DNA of 35,380 nt from Polyangiaceae bacterium (GTDB lineage: Bacteria; Myxococcota_A; Polyangia; HGW-17; JALWFW01), in the NCBI GenBank assembly GCA_027013865.1, contig JALWFW010000191.1, positions 1 through 35,380 of the forward strand, read 5' to 3'. The notes beneath the pieces are model-generated. The model did not search any database, was not told the origin of the DNA, and was given only the letters and a program-made list of their open reading frames with translations. The stretch's first letter is position 1, and each line of letters starts with the position of its first letter. A program made the position numbers and the translations under genes. Shown in pieces: positions 1 through 8,743 of this stretch.

Positions 1-63
1 CGTGGGGACGTGAGAGGCTTGTCCGCGGTTTCGGTGGCTGCCGGTGGTGGCGGCGGGGGCGGG

Positions 64-78
64 CCCATCTTTGATGGG
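64..78. terminator. Small perfect hairpin, possible terminator
   Basis: CCCATC and GATGGG form a perfect 6-bp inverted repeat around a TTT loop. It sits directly over a TAG stop (79-81) of a frame open to the left edge. The following tract is only weakly T-rich, so a canonical Rho-independent terminator is not assured. Confidence 0.25.
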
Positions 79-125
79 TAGGTATTTTCCACTTACGTGA
101 ACACGCACCAAAAACGGATGGCGAT

Positions 126-433
126 GCGCCCTTCGGTGAAACGTCAGGGCTGGCGCCTTGGAATGGTGGTAGGATATCGAGGGGTAAACGTCCGGGGGCG
201 GCCGGGAGCTCTGTCATAGGTCGCGCCCTTTGGAAAACCCGTCCGGGCTGCCGCCACGAAGTGATGGGGTTTTGCTGTTGGCGTCGGAGAGCCATGTTTG
301 GCAGGGTAGCATGCAGATTCCCCGGTTTTCGGGAAGCCCGTCCGGGGGACGGCCTTGGAATGGTGGCGGTGGCCTGTACCCTCATGTCGGATCCCCCGAT
401 TTTAGGGGAAACGTCAGGGTGGACGTCTTGAGG
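126..433. repeat. Cluster of about five degenerate hairpin-forming repeats
   Basis: Five related segments share the core (A/G)AA(A/N)CGTC(A/C)GGG. The GTC lies at about 143, 190, 241, 340 and 413. Four are preceded by a C-run (GCCC or CCCC) that can pair with the following GGG(C/G) across about 15-25 nt. Examples are GCGCC 126-130 with GGCGC 152-156, and CCGTCC with GGACGG at 339-352. Copies one and four also share the tail GCCTTGGAATGGTGG. Copies four and five contain a second small stem of the form CCCC-TTTT-GGGG. The spacing (47, 51, 99, 73) is too irregular for a CRISPR array, and I recognise no riboswitch family. Confidence 0.5.
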
Positions 434-1001
434 TTTCAGATTTGATGTTGCCCCGATCTGCGCCCAATGCCGGACTCGTCATGCGGTTTGCTTGACTTGA
501 TGTAGTGGCGGGACGTTCAAGGTTGATGTTGGCTTGGGTGCAACCATCTGGAATCAAGGAATATCAGCCGGGATTTCCAGAATCTACTGCGCTGCCCCTT
601 CGGATACGCTTGGTGCTGACCCGCCAGAGTGGCTGGTTTTGGAGTCGTTCGCTCTGCCTCGCCGGACTCATGGCTGGCAACGTATGGATGTGCCTGGACC
701 CCGAGTACTGAACGACGGTAACAGCGGCCGGCGGCACCAGGTACTTGAGTAACACACTCGTATACTGTGCATCATGTAAGGTAGAATCCCATCAAACAGA
801 AATAGAACTCGGGTGTATGCATTATGATGTCTGACTTCTTGATCCATCAGGAAGGTGATAGTATCTTCATGGTCCATGCTGCTGCAGAGTGTGAGAAATA
901 CGGAATCGGGTCTGTCGTGGGCAAGGTTTTCATGCGGCTGGTTCCTTGATGTTACGCCTTTGATATACAGGACAATCGTGGCTATAGTCAGGAGCCTTCA
1001 C

Positions 1002-1931
1002 ATGAGAACGGTGTCCGTGTCCATGCTGGCCGTCATCGTGACATTTTTTTCACCAGCCTATTCCAAAAAAAGGACCGGGCAATCCAATAATCATGCAACT
1101 CTGCGTAATGATTTAAAAATTTCTGAAGTTCACTATCTTGCGGCAGTGGATTTTTTCCGAAAGGGCAATTACAGTGAAGCAGCTCGCCTGTTTATAGAGG
1201 CCTATAAGGAGAGCGGTAAGGCCAGTCTTCTTTACAATGTGGGGGTCTGTTATGAACGCATGGGCCTCTTGCGCCGGGCGCTCGAGTATTATGACAGGTT
1301 TTTTGCGGCTTATCCTGCAGAACGCCACAAACTGGCAGAACATCTAGAGCATCTCAAGCAGCGCGTTCGCAGTACGTTCCTCACGTTCAGCAGCGGTGTC
1401 CCAGGAGCCCGGGTGTACGTAAACGGCCGCGTGGCATGTACTCTTCCGTGTACTAGGCTGCGTGTAACCCCCAACGAGAGGCTCAGCATCCGTGTGGAGT
1501 ACCCCGGTTATCTGCCTTACACCGCGACGGTTACGGTACTTCCAGGCGCAACCCAGGACATGCCGGTAGCCCTGGTGCGGAAGGTCGCCGTGAAGCCTTC
1601 TTCAGATACCAGGCTTGTCCGGCAGTCTTCTTCTCCTGACATGTGGTCCGTGGTTTTTGCGAGCGGTGCCGTGGTACTGGGGATTACATCCGGAACCTTG
1701 GGATACGTGGCCCTGGGTTATGCGGACGAGTACTCCGTAGGACACGACGGTTCGGATGAGACCATGGCCCGACGTCTTGCGGCGGCATCAGATGCAGCCC
1801 TGGCCGGAGCGCTCGTTCTCGGAGCAGTGGCCGTCTACAGATACCTACACGATTCGAAATCTCATGACCATTCGGTGGGACCGCGCAAATCTTCTTACAG
1901 AACCACATCCACATGGGGGCTCATTCCATGA
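1002..1931 (+). CDS. Exported TPR/PEGA-domain membrane protein
   Basis: The product is 309 residues. It has an N-terminal signal-like segment (residues 1-21, ending near SPAYS), TPR-like helices at about 42-122, a PEGA-type beta domain at about 124-193 (ARVYVNG...V.YPGY), and two hydrophobic segments at about 214-239 and 264-281. TPR plus PEGA proteins are common in Myxococcota and are thought to mediate envelope protein contacts; the exact role here is unknown. I chose the ATG at 1002 because AGGAG lies 7 nt upstream and the protein then begins with a signal peptide. A longer frame from 855 adds residues without a signal or ribosome site. It overlaps the next gene by ATGA, so it heads the kinase operon and may belong to the same signalling unit (inference). 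Confidence 0.8.
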   Translation: MRTVSVSMLAVIVTFFSPAYSKKRTGQSNNHATLRNDLKISEVHYLAAVDFFRKGNYSEAARLFIEAYKESGKASLLYNVGVCYERMGLLRRALEYYDRFFAAYPAERHKLAEHLEHLKQRVRSTFLTFSSGVPGARVYVNGRVACTLPCTRLRVTPNERLSIRVEYPGYLPYTATVTVLPGATQDMPVALVRKVAVKPSSDTRLVRQSSSPDMWSVVFASGAVVLGITSGTLGYVALGYADEYSVGHDGSDETMARRLAAASDAALAGALVLGAVAVYRYLHDSKSHDHSVGPRKSSYRTTSTWGLIP

Positions 1932-2722
1932 ACAGCATGTCCCATACACGTAAGATTCTCGCCGCTGGTACTGTCGTATGGCTGTTAGCGGCAGCAGCAG
2001 GGTCTTTTTTGATGGCCCATGTGTCGCGTACAGGTGCCTCCCTTTCCGCTGTACGGGAGATCGAGGAAGAAATTTCCGGTATGGAACGTAGGGAGTCCGC
2101 TGCTGAACGGGCACTCAGGGAAGCCGGTATCACGGCGGATCCGTCACAGTTGAAAAGTCAGTTGCACGATTATACCGAGATGAAGAATAAACTGCTCGTG
2201 TCTGGCCGAACAGTCAGGACAGCACACCTCGCCCTCACACTGGAAGTCCGGCCCAAGGCTCACAGGGCCATGGGCCATGACCGCTACCTGGTGGTGCTGA
2301 AGATCGCCAACAAATCCGGTAAACACCTTGCATACAGAGTGCTTACGGAGCCCTTCGACTCGAGGGTGGAGTGTCGCACCGGAGGCCCCCTGAGGCACCA
2401 CACTTTTCTGCTTGCCCCAGGAGGTTCGGTATCCAGACGCGAGGGCTGCTCTCCCGTACATTCAGTGATGGTAAAGGTCAGTCTTGTACAGGTGGAGACG
2501 CTGTCGGAGCCCAACTTCCTCCTGCTTGCCAGACTCAACGGTCCTGTGGGCCTTCCGGCAAGGCTCAGAGCCGGCCACGAAGGCGTGCGTACTCCCTTGT
2601 CACCGTGTGTTATACCCATGCGGTACAGCCTGGAGCAGGCCATCAGACGAAACCCTGACAAGTGGTTCGGATTCATACGTTTTTACGCCACTCACGACTG
2701 CGGGACGGAGGGCATGCAATGA
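1928..2722 (+). CDS. Membrane-anchored protein of unknown family, kinase operon
   Basis: The product is 264 residues with one hydrophobic segment at about 10-30. A charged helical, coiled-coil-like region follows (about 38-85, rich in Glu, Arg and Lys), then a beta-rich C-terminal domain (about 95-260) with four or five cysteines. I do not recognise the family. The start at 1928 overlaps the upstream stop as ATGA, with a G-run about 9 nt upstream; an ATG at 1913 is less likely. Its own stop overlaps the kinase start in the same way, so the three genes are probably translationally coupled. The likely topology is an N-in anchor with an extracytoplasmic sensory or structural domain. A partner or regulator of the kinase is a reasonable guess but is not shown by the sequence. 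Confidence 0.75.
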   Translation: MNSMSHTRKILAAGTVVWLLAAAAGSFLMAHVSRTGASLSAVREIEEEISGMERRESAAERALREAGITADPSQLKSQLHDYTEMKNKLLVSGRTVRTAHLALTLEVRPKAHRAMGHDRYLVVLKIANKSGKHLAYRVLTEPFDSRVECRTGGPLRHHTFLLAPGGSVSRREGCSPVHSVMVKVSLVQVETLSEPNFLLLARLNGPVGLPARLRAGHEGVRTPLSPCVIPMRYSLEQAIRRNPDKWFGFIRFYATHDCGTEGMQ

Positions 2723-4548
2723 AAATATGCCCGGTATGCGGTACCACATTTCCGGATGATGCCCGGTTTTGCCCCAAGGACGGTTCTCCTCTGACGGATC
2801 TAAGAGATCAGAATCTAGGCATGGTACTGATGGGCCAGTTCCGCCTGGAGGAGAAGATAGGCGAAGGAGCCGTCAGTGAGGTTTACCGTGCGCTCCAGTT
2901 GGGAATGGAGCGTGTAGTGGCGGTGAAGATTCTCAAGAAGTCGGTGTCCGGCAATCCTGATGTGGTCAGACGGTTTCGCAGGGAGGCGAGGGCCATCGCC
3001 AGATTGAGCCATCCAAATATAGTATCGGTGTTCGTGGTGGGTGAGACAGAAGACGACCAGCGTCCTTATATAGTGATGGAATACCTGGAGGGGGAAACAC
3101 TGGAAGTGCTAATGGCTGCCCAGGCCCCATTCGTTCCCGAAAGAACGGTTTTTCTGGCCCGTCAGATAGCATCGGCTCTCGACCATGCCCACGGCAACGG
3201 AATCATTCACAGGGATCTCAAGCCATCCAACATAGTGGTGCTGGATCATTCCACACCCTCCGAAAGAATAAAGGTGCTCGATTTCGGCATTGCCAAGATC
3301 GTCCACGGACATATCGATGAATCACAGATAACACGCACTGGGGAGGTTTTTGGGACCCCGTACTATCTTTCTCCAGAACAGGCTCGGGGCGAGCATCTCG
3401 ATGGCCGATCCGATCTGTATTCCCTGGGTGTCATAATGTTCAGGATGGCTACCGGGCACCTACCCTTTGAGGAGGAGAGCGGTCTGGAACTTCTGGTGAA
3501 ACACATGCGTCAGCCAGCGCCGGATCCGCGCCAGTCGAATCCAGATGTGCCCGAGGGATTGGCAAACATCATAAACCGTCTGCTCCTAAAGGACCCGGAA
3601 GACAGATACCCGTCGGCCTCGGCTCTCATAGACGCACTGGACGCCTTTTCAGGAGGCAAGGAGGTTCCACCAGTCGATTCCACCGGCATCTCGTCTTCTT
3701 CGGGGCAGGTGCCTGCTTTAAGACAGTTGACCGAGCCGGTGACCCCGCTTCCTGTTCCAGTCAAGAAGTCGGGGAAGGGCCTTTTGGCAGGTATTGCTTT
3801 GCTGGCTGTCGTGCTGGTGACGGCAGTATGGTGGCTGACTTTCGGCGACAGTGACGATACCCTGCCGGATATCTCCGGAGAAACCCGCCCAGCCACCGCC
3901 ACGCAGAGCAGCACCAAAACGGCTGATGCTACGGAAGCGGCGCATGATGCCACCGCTTCTCCCGAGCTTTTCGCATGTGAATACGAGTTCGACGGTGATG
4001 ATACCATCGAGGATGAGTGCAACTCCATTCCCGTGACCATGAAGATTACCCGGTCGGACAGGAATCCCTACTCAAGAACCATAAGAATGTGTTCTAGGCA
4101 GTCGTTGTGGTCCGGGGTCAGGTACCACAGCTTCCCGCCTTATGCCACGCCTGGTGTCAAGGAGGTCAAGAGCCCCGATGACCAGAGTCGGAGTGGCTGC
4201 CTCACCCTGGAACTGAACATGCCCCGGAAATCGGACAAGGCCGGGCTAATCATAGATCTGCCGCAGAAGTCCATCCGTCTCGAGATGATCTTCCGTATGG
4301 GCAAAAAGAACAGACACCCACGTCGGGCCCGCAGGGGTTCGAAGCACCGCACGAGGCCGCGTTCTACAGAAAAGCCGATACTCCCGTCTGTCATAGAGCC
4401 GGATGCCGCGCCTCCAAAACTTCCTGAATTACCTGACTCGCCCAGGTCATCGGGAGCTGGTTCGCACGGTTCCCCCATGCCGGCTCCCATGAAGAAGAAA
4501 TCCGTCTCACCTCCGAAACTGCCTGCATTCAATGACCTGTATGACTAG
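2719..4548 (+). CDS. Transmembrane Ser/Thr protein kinase with N-terminal zinc-ribbon-like segment
   Basis: The product is 609 residues. An N-terminal ribbon has C4, C7 and C18; the fourth ligand position is Asp21 (CPKDG), as is common in myxobacterial kinases. The Hanks-type kinase domain spans about 41-310. It has a glycine loop (GEGAVSEV, with Ser in place of the third Gly), ATP-binding K70 in VAVK, E89, the catalytic HRDLKPSN (D166, N171), DFG (D188), and SPE in place of APE at 218-220. A Ser/Pro-rich linker leads to one transmembrane helix at about 354-375. Beyond it is an extracytoplasmic region of about 230 residues ending in a basic, Pro/Ser-rich tail. Key residues are present, so it should be active. 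The ATG at 2719 has GGAGGG 6 nt upstream and overlaps the previous stop; a frame from 2662 is not preferred. Confidence 0.93.
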   Translation: MKICPVCGTTFPDDARFCPKDGSPLTDLRDQNLGMVLMGQFRLEEKIGEGAVSEVYRALQLGMERVVAVKILKKSVSGNPDVVRRFRREARAIARLSHPNIVSVFVVGETEDDQRPYIVMEYLEGETLEVLMAAQAPFVPERTVFLARQIASALDHAHGNGIIHRDLKPSNIVVLDHSTPSERIKVLDFGIAKIVHGHIDESQITRTGEVFGTPYYLSPEQARGEHLDGRSDLYSLGVIMFRMATGHLPFEEESGLELLVKHMRQPAPDPRQSNPDVPEGLANIINRLLLKDPEDRYPSASALIDALDAFSGGKEVPPVDSTGISSSSGQVPALRQLTEPVTPLPVPVKKSGKGLLAGIALLAVVLVTAVWWLTFGDSDDTLPDISGETRPATATQSSTKTADATEAAHDATASPELFACEYEFDGDDTIEDECNSIPVTMKITRSDRNPYSRTIRMCSRQSLWSGVRYHSFPPYATPGVKEVKSPDDQSRSGCLTLELNMPRKSDKAGLIIDLPQKSIRLEMIFRMGKKNRHPRRARRGSKHRTRPRSTEKPILPSVIEPDAAPPKLPELPDSPRSSGAGSHGSPMPAPMKKKSVSPPKLPAFNDLYD

Positions 4549-4591
4549 ATTTCCAGTGGTGGATTACGTAAACTAACGCCCTTCCAGACGC

Positions 4592-4645
4592 CTTTGATCA
4601 ACCGGGGTTACAGTCTGTTCGGACCGCAACCTGCTGTTATCAAAG
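4592..4645. other. Nested inverted repeat between the kinase gene and dnaE
   Basis: An outer perfect 7-bp stem (CTTTGAT 4592-4598 with ATCAAAG 4639-4645) encloses GGTT/AACC (4606-4609 with 4628-4631). That encloses GTC/GAC around TGTTCG (4613-4624). All three levels are collinear, so a single branched-free hairpin with internal loops is possible. It lies 44 nt past the kinase stop and upstream of dnaE, where it could end the kinase transcript or act in the dnaE leader. No T-run follows directly. Confidence 0.4.
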
Positions 4646-4663
4646 ACAATCTGTATCGTCGCG

Positions 4664-4692
4664 TGGTCAATGTCATAACATATTGATATAAA
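4664..4692 (+). promoter_or_regulatory. Candidate sigma-70-type promoter for dnaE
   Basis: TGGTCA (4664-4669, four of six matches to TTGACA) and TATAAA (4687-4692, five of six matches to TATAAT) are separated by 17 nt. Transcription would start near 4700, about 60 nt before the dnaE start, close to a run of eight T. The assignment rests on consensus match and position only. Confidence 0.35.
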
Positions 4693-4758
4693 AGGACTTT
4701 TTTTTCTTTGAATGACGCCTGTCAGGGCTTCTGTTATGGTCCAGACCCGGAGGTCGAG

Positions 4759-7700
4759 ATGGGAGATTTCGTTCACCTGCATCTGCATTCCAAGTATTCA
4801 TTCCTCGATGGTGCCATCAAATTCGAAGAACTCTTCCCGGTTCTGAAGGAGCGTGGCATGGACACCGTGGCACTGACGGATCACGGCAACATGCACGGGG
4901 CCCTCGATTTCTATCTATCCGCCAAGAAAGCCGGCATAAAGCCCATTATCGGATGTGAGGCATATATTGCTCCAGGGTCCATGGACGACCGTTCCAACAC
5001 GCCCCAAAACCGTAGGAGCGCACACCTGGTACTCCTGGCCCGCAACCAGACGGGACTCAAAAACCTCCAGTATCTGGTATCCATGGCCTCGGTTCGCGGG
5101 TTCTACTACAAGCCGCGCATGGATCTCGACCTCCTCCGTCGACATTCTGCCGGTCTGGTGGGACTGAGTGCCTGCCTTGCGGGAGACATCGCCTGGCATC
5201 TGCGCAACGTGGGATACACCGAGGCCAAGGACAAAGCCCTGGAATATGCCTCCATATTCGAAGATGGATGGTTCTTCCTGGAACTTCAGCACAACGGCCT
5301 GTCCGAGCAGGAGGAGGTGAACGAACAGCTGATACGCATGTCCGGGGAGACGCGTATCCCCCTGGTGGCGACCAACGACTGTCATTACATACACCGTGAG
5401 GATGCCGAAGCTCAGGGAATCCTCATGCGCATCAACACCAACAGCGGAAATCTCGTTCACGAGGTGGACGAGTTCTACGTGAAGAGCGCTCAGGAGATGA
5501 TAGACGCCTTCTCCGACACTCCTGAGGCCATAGAGAACACGGTACGCATCGCCGAGGCGTGTGACGTGGAAATCCCCAACAACAGTGAGCGGGACAGACC
5601 CGTGTATCACCTGCCCCACTTCCCCACACCCGAAGGACTCAGCGAGGCCGACTACCTGCGCCGTCGCGCCCATGAGGGACTGGCCGCCCGTCTGAAACAC
5701 ATAAAGGATGTCGAGGGACGCGAGATAAACGAGCAGGAGTATTACGAGCGCCTGGAATACGAGCTGGATGTCATCATAAAGATGGGATTCCCGGGCTATT
5801 TCCTCATAGTGTCCGACTTCATCTCATGGGCTAAGGACAACGACGTTCCCGTTGGTCCGGGCCGCGGTTCGGGTGCAGGCTCCCTGGTGGCTTATTCGAT
5901 ACGCATCACGGATCTCGATCCCATCTACTACGGTCTTCTCTTCGAACGTTTCCTGAATCCGGAACGCATATCCATGCCGGACTTCGACGTAGACTTCTGC
6001 AAGGAAAACCGCTGGCGCGTCCTGGAGTACGTCAAAAACAAATACGGTGAGAACAACGTTGCTCAGATCGCCACCTTCGGATCCCTCAAAGCAAAGCAGG
6101 CTGTACGTGATGTGGGTCGTGTACTGGGATTTACCCCCTCGGAGATGGACAGGATAGCCAAGAAAATCCCCGGTGATGCCAAGAATCTAGAGCACGCCCT
6201 CAGTGAGGAGCCAGCCCTAGGGGAGATGATGAGAGCCGATGAGAAGGTCCACAGACTTTTTGAGATCGCAAAGCGTCTGGAGGGCCTGTACCGTCAGCCC
6301 GGAATGCACGCTGCCGGCGTGGTCATCGCAGAGGAGGACATCTGGGAATACGTGCCAGTCTTCAGGGGCAAGGCTACCCGTTCCGACGAAGAGCAGGTCA
6401 TCCCCCTGGTGACCCAGTACGACAAGGACTTCTCAGAGATGGTGGGCCTGGTGAAGTTCGACTTCCTCGGGCTGGACAACCTCACCATCATTCATGAGGC
6501 CCTGGAGCGCATCAACGCCGCCAGGAAGGAGCCTCTCCGTCTGGATGCCATCCCCTTGGACGATCCCCGGGTCTTCGAGATGCTGTCCGCCGGGCTCACA
6601 GACGGTGTGTTTCAGATGGAGTCACCGGGATTCAAACGCATGATGCGGCGTCTGAAGCCAGATAAATTCGAGGATCTCATAGCTGCCGTGGCACTTTATC
6701 GCCCCGGACCCCTCAACTCGGGCATGGTGGACGACTATATCCGGCGCAAGCACGGCGAGGAGGAGGTGCAGTATCTTCATCCCATGCTGAGCGAACTTCT
6801 GGAGGAGACCTACGGAGTCATGGTCTACCAGGAGCAGATCATGCTTGCCTCTCGTATACTGGCGAACTTCACCATGGGGCAGGCAGACACACTGCGCAAA
6901 GCCATGGGCAAGAAGAAGGCCGATCTCATGGCGAAGATGCAGGGACTTTTCGTAGATGGTTGTGCCAAGAACGGCATCAGCGAGGCCGAGGCCAAGGACA
7001 TCTGGCGCAAGATAGAGGAATTCGCCAGCTACGGATTCAACAAATCCCACTCTGCCGCCTATGCTCTCATCGCCTATCAGACGGCGTACCTCAAGGCTCA
7101 TTACCCTGTGGAGTACATGGCCGGTATCCTCAGTTGCGAGCGTACCAAGCCCGAGAAGGTCATGAAATATCTGATGGTGGCCCGCTCCATGGGTATCGAT
7201 GTGCTCAGTCCCGACGTCAACGAGTCCATCCACGATTTTGCGGTGGTTCAGCAAAGTAGCCGCAAGGCCATAAGATTCGGGCTCGAGGGTATAAAGGGCG
7301 TCGGCAGTGCGGCCGTGGAGGCCATTTTGGAGGCCCGTGCTGATGGCCCCTTCTCCGATGTTTATGACTTCTTCGAGAGAGTGCGTTCCCAGAAAGTCAA
7401 CAAGGCGGTCATAGAGACACTTGTCAAGGCCGGGGCCTTCGATTCCCTCATGGATGGATCACCGGAACGTACCAGGGCCATGCTTATCGCCAATTTGGAG
7501 GCTCTGCTCAGATACGGCGCCGATATTGAAAAATCCAATAATTCCAATATGATGGGTCTTTTTGATGCTCTTGGTGACGCTGCTGCTCAGAGTGTGCGTG
7601 CACCCAAGCCCGAATTTCCGCGAGTCGATCCCTGGGACTACAATCACATGCTGCGCCTCGAGCGTGATGCCCTGGGTATATATTTAACCGGACATCCGCT

Positions 7701-8352
7701 AGATCCATATCTGCCTGACGAGGGTGTGACTCCCTATGCAAGGGTGTGGAATACCACGGTGGGATCTATGCTCGAACTCCAGGCTCCGGCAGATGAAGGG
7801 GAGAGCGAGTACTACCGTGACAGGCGCATCCCGGCAGTGGTGGTGTCTTTTGTCGAAAGGAAGGCAAAGACGTCGGGAGCCGTTTACGGGCGTGGAGTTT
7901 TCGACGGCAAGGACGGACTCGTGGAGTTCCACGTACGCTCCAATGTGCTGGAGAGCGTCAGGGATGTGCTGTCATCGCCGGATCCTGTGCTAGTGGAGGG
8001 TGACTTCGAGGTACGCCGCACAGAGGACAGCGTGCAGCACACCTTCATAGTGCGCGGTGCCAAACCGCTGGCCAGGGCCGTTACCGAGGACGTCCAGGTC
8101 ATGAGGATCACCCTGCCGGCCAGTACTGACGGAGGGCTGGGCCACCAGCTCGACCAGTTGCGCGACATTCTGAACTCCCGCATGTCCGAAGAGGGGGTGG
8201 AGGTATTTTTTGCCGTCGAGGATCCCCGTAGATGGCGTCTCATATTCCATATGCCGTTCCGGGTGAAGCTGGACGACGAGATTCTGGAGCGCCTCAGGGC
8301 CATGGTGCCTCCGGAATCCCTGTATCTTGGTAAGGATACCTCGGGTGTGTAG
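4759..8352 (+). CDS. dnaE: DNA polymerase III alpha subunit
   Basis: The product is 1197 residues, close to the usual length of about 1160, and is the replicative polymerase catalytic subunit. An N-terminal PHP domain begins HLHLHSKYSFLDG and includes TDHGNMHG. The polymerase palm carries PDFDVDF (Asp408, 410 and 412) and a third aspartate in VKFDFLGL (Asp568). Together these match the family's metal-binding triad. Fingers, a helix-hairpin-helix region (GLEGIKGVGSAAVEAI) and a C-terminal OB-fold region follow. I chose the ATG at 4759, with GGAGG 5 nt upstream, because the protein then begins directly at the PHP domain; an ATG at 4708 would add 17 unrelated residues. It stands alone between two non-coding stretches and is an ordinary housekeeping gene. 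Confidence 0.98.
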   Translation: MGDFVHLHLHSKYSFLDGAIKFEELFPVLKERGMDTVALTDHGNMHGALDFYLSAKKAGIKPIIGCEAYIAPGSMDDRSNTPQNRRSAHLVLLARNQTGLKNLQYLVSMASVRGFYYKPRMDLDLLRRHSAGLVGLSACLAGDIAWHLRNVGYTEAKDKALEYASIFEDGWFFLELQHNGLSEQEEVNEQLIRMSGETRIPLVATNDCHYIHREDAEAQGILMRINTNSGNLVHEVDEFYVKSAQEMIDAFSDTPEAIENTVRIAEACDVEIPNNSERDRPVYHLPHFPTPEGLSEADYLRRRAHEGLAARLKHIKDVEGREINEQEYYERLEYELDVIIKMGFPGYFLIVSDFISWAKDNDVPVGPGRGSGAGSLVAYSIRITDLDPIYYGLLFERFLNPERISMPDFDVDFCKENRWRVLEYVKNKYGENNVAQIATFGSLKAKQAVRDVGRVLGFTPSEMDRIAKKIPGDAKNLEHALSEEPALGEMMRADEKVHRLFEIAKRLEGLYRQPGMHAAGVVIAEEDIWEYVPVFRGKATRSDEEQVIPLVTQYDKDFSEMVGLVKFDFLGLDNLTIIHEALERINAARKEPLRLDAIPLDDPRVFEMLSAGLTDGVFQMESPGFKRMMRRLKPDKFEDLIAAVALYRPGPLNSGMVDDYIRRKHGEEEVQYLHPMLSELLEETYGVMVYQEQIMLASRILANFTMGQADTLRKAMGKKKADLMAKMQGLFVDGCAKNGISEAEAKDIWRKIEEFASYGFNKSHSAAYALIAYQTAYLKAHYPVEYMAGILSCERTKPEKVMKYLMVARSMGIDVLSPDVNESIHDFAVVQQSSRKAIRFGLEGIKGVGSAAVEAILEARADGPFSDVYDFFERVRSQKVNKAVIETLVKAGAFDSLMDGSPERTRAMLIANLEALLRYGADIEKSNNSNMMGLFDALGDAAAQSVRAPKPEFPRVDPWDYNHMLRLERDALGIYLTGHPLDPYLPDEGVTPYARVWNTTVGSMLELQAPADEGESEYYRDRRIPAVVVSFVERKAKTSGAVYGRGVFDGKDGLVEFHVRSNVLESVRDVLSSPDPVLVEGDFEVRRTEDSVQHTFIVRGAKPLARAVTEDVQVMRITLPASTDGGLGHQLDQLRDILNSRMSEEGVEVFFAVEDPRRWRLIFHMPFRVKLDDEILERLRAMVPPESLYLGKDTSGV

Positions 8353-8361
8353 TATCGTCTT

Positions 8362-8431
8362 CAGGGCCGTCGGGCTGCCCTGCAAGGTGCGGATATCAAC
8401 TGAACACCAGGGCCGTCGGGCTGCCCTGCAA
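8362..8431. repeat. Duplicated 24-nt hairpin after dnaE
   Basis: The same 24 nt occur at 8362-8385 and 8408-8431 with no differences. Each contains CAGGGC and GCCCTG as a perfect 6-bp stem around the 9-nt loop CGTCGGGCT, followed by CAA in both. The first copy begins 10 nt after the dnaE stop, so the pair may work in termination or 3'-end protection of the dnaE message. No T-run follows. The loop resembles the core of a repeat at 239-252 (CCGTCCGGGCTGCC). Confidence 0.65.
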
Positions 8432-8693
8432 TGGGGCGCGGTAAGCCTTCCTGACTGGACTTGCTTCCGGCCGTGCCGGTGACACTGATTCATTGCCCTA
8501 AGAAGGCTCTCCCAGGGCTGCCCGTCCTTTTGGGCATGGTTCACACACCCCGCCACAGCGTTTGGCGTTACGCGCTAACTACTTGATATTACAGCACTTT
8601 ACCGCAAGGCCTAAACTGTCCCATCTAAAGAAGGGCCCACCCCCGCCGTCACACCGGCCGAAAATCCGAACCGCTGGATAAGCCCCTGCCTGT

Positions 8694-8713
8694 CCCGCCG
8701 CTCTTACGGTGGG
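8694..8713. other. Hairpin followed by a short T-tract
   Basis: CCCGCCG (8694-8700) and CGGTGGG (8707-8713) pair over 7 bp with one G-T wobble around a CTCTTA loop. ATTTTAG follows directly. It could be a weak terminator. The GGGATTTTAGGGG sequence at its 3' side resembles the one in the last repeat of the 126-433 cluster. Confidence 0.35.
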
Positions 8714-8743
8714 ATTTTAGGGGCAAGGTTCCTCCACCACCTG

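Larger units (their letters stand above)
1..1001. other. Non-coding leading region
   Basis: No convincing gene is seen here on either strand: the open frames are short, GC-skewed and lack ribosome binding sites. A frame open to the left edge ends at a TAG at 79-81, but its 26 codons are glycine-rich low complexity and I do not call it. The stretch holds a small hairpin (64-78) and a cluster of related hairpin-forming repeats (126-433). Nothing recognisable lies between 434 and about 950. The first supported gene starts at 1002. Confidence 0.6.

Noticed and set aside
1-81. Possible 3' end of a gene entering from the left edge
   Set aside because: Only 26 glycine-rich codons before a TAG; too short and too low in complexity to support.
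126-433. CRISPR array
   Set aside because: Repeats are degenerate and the spacing is irregular (47 to 99 nt); no cas genes are present.
4915-5700. 261-codon minus-strand frame inside dnaE
   Set aside because: It lies opposite the conserved PHP domain, has no ribosome site and no recognisable motif.
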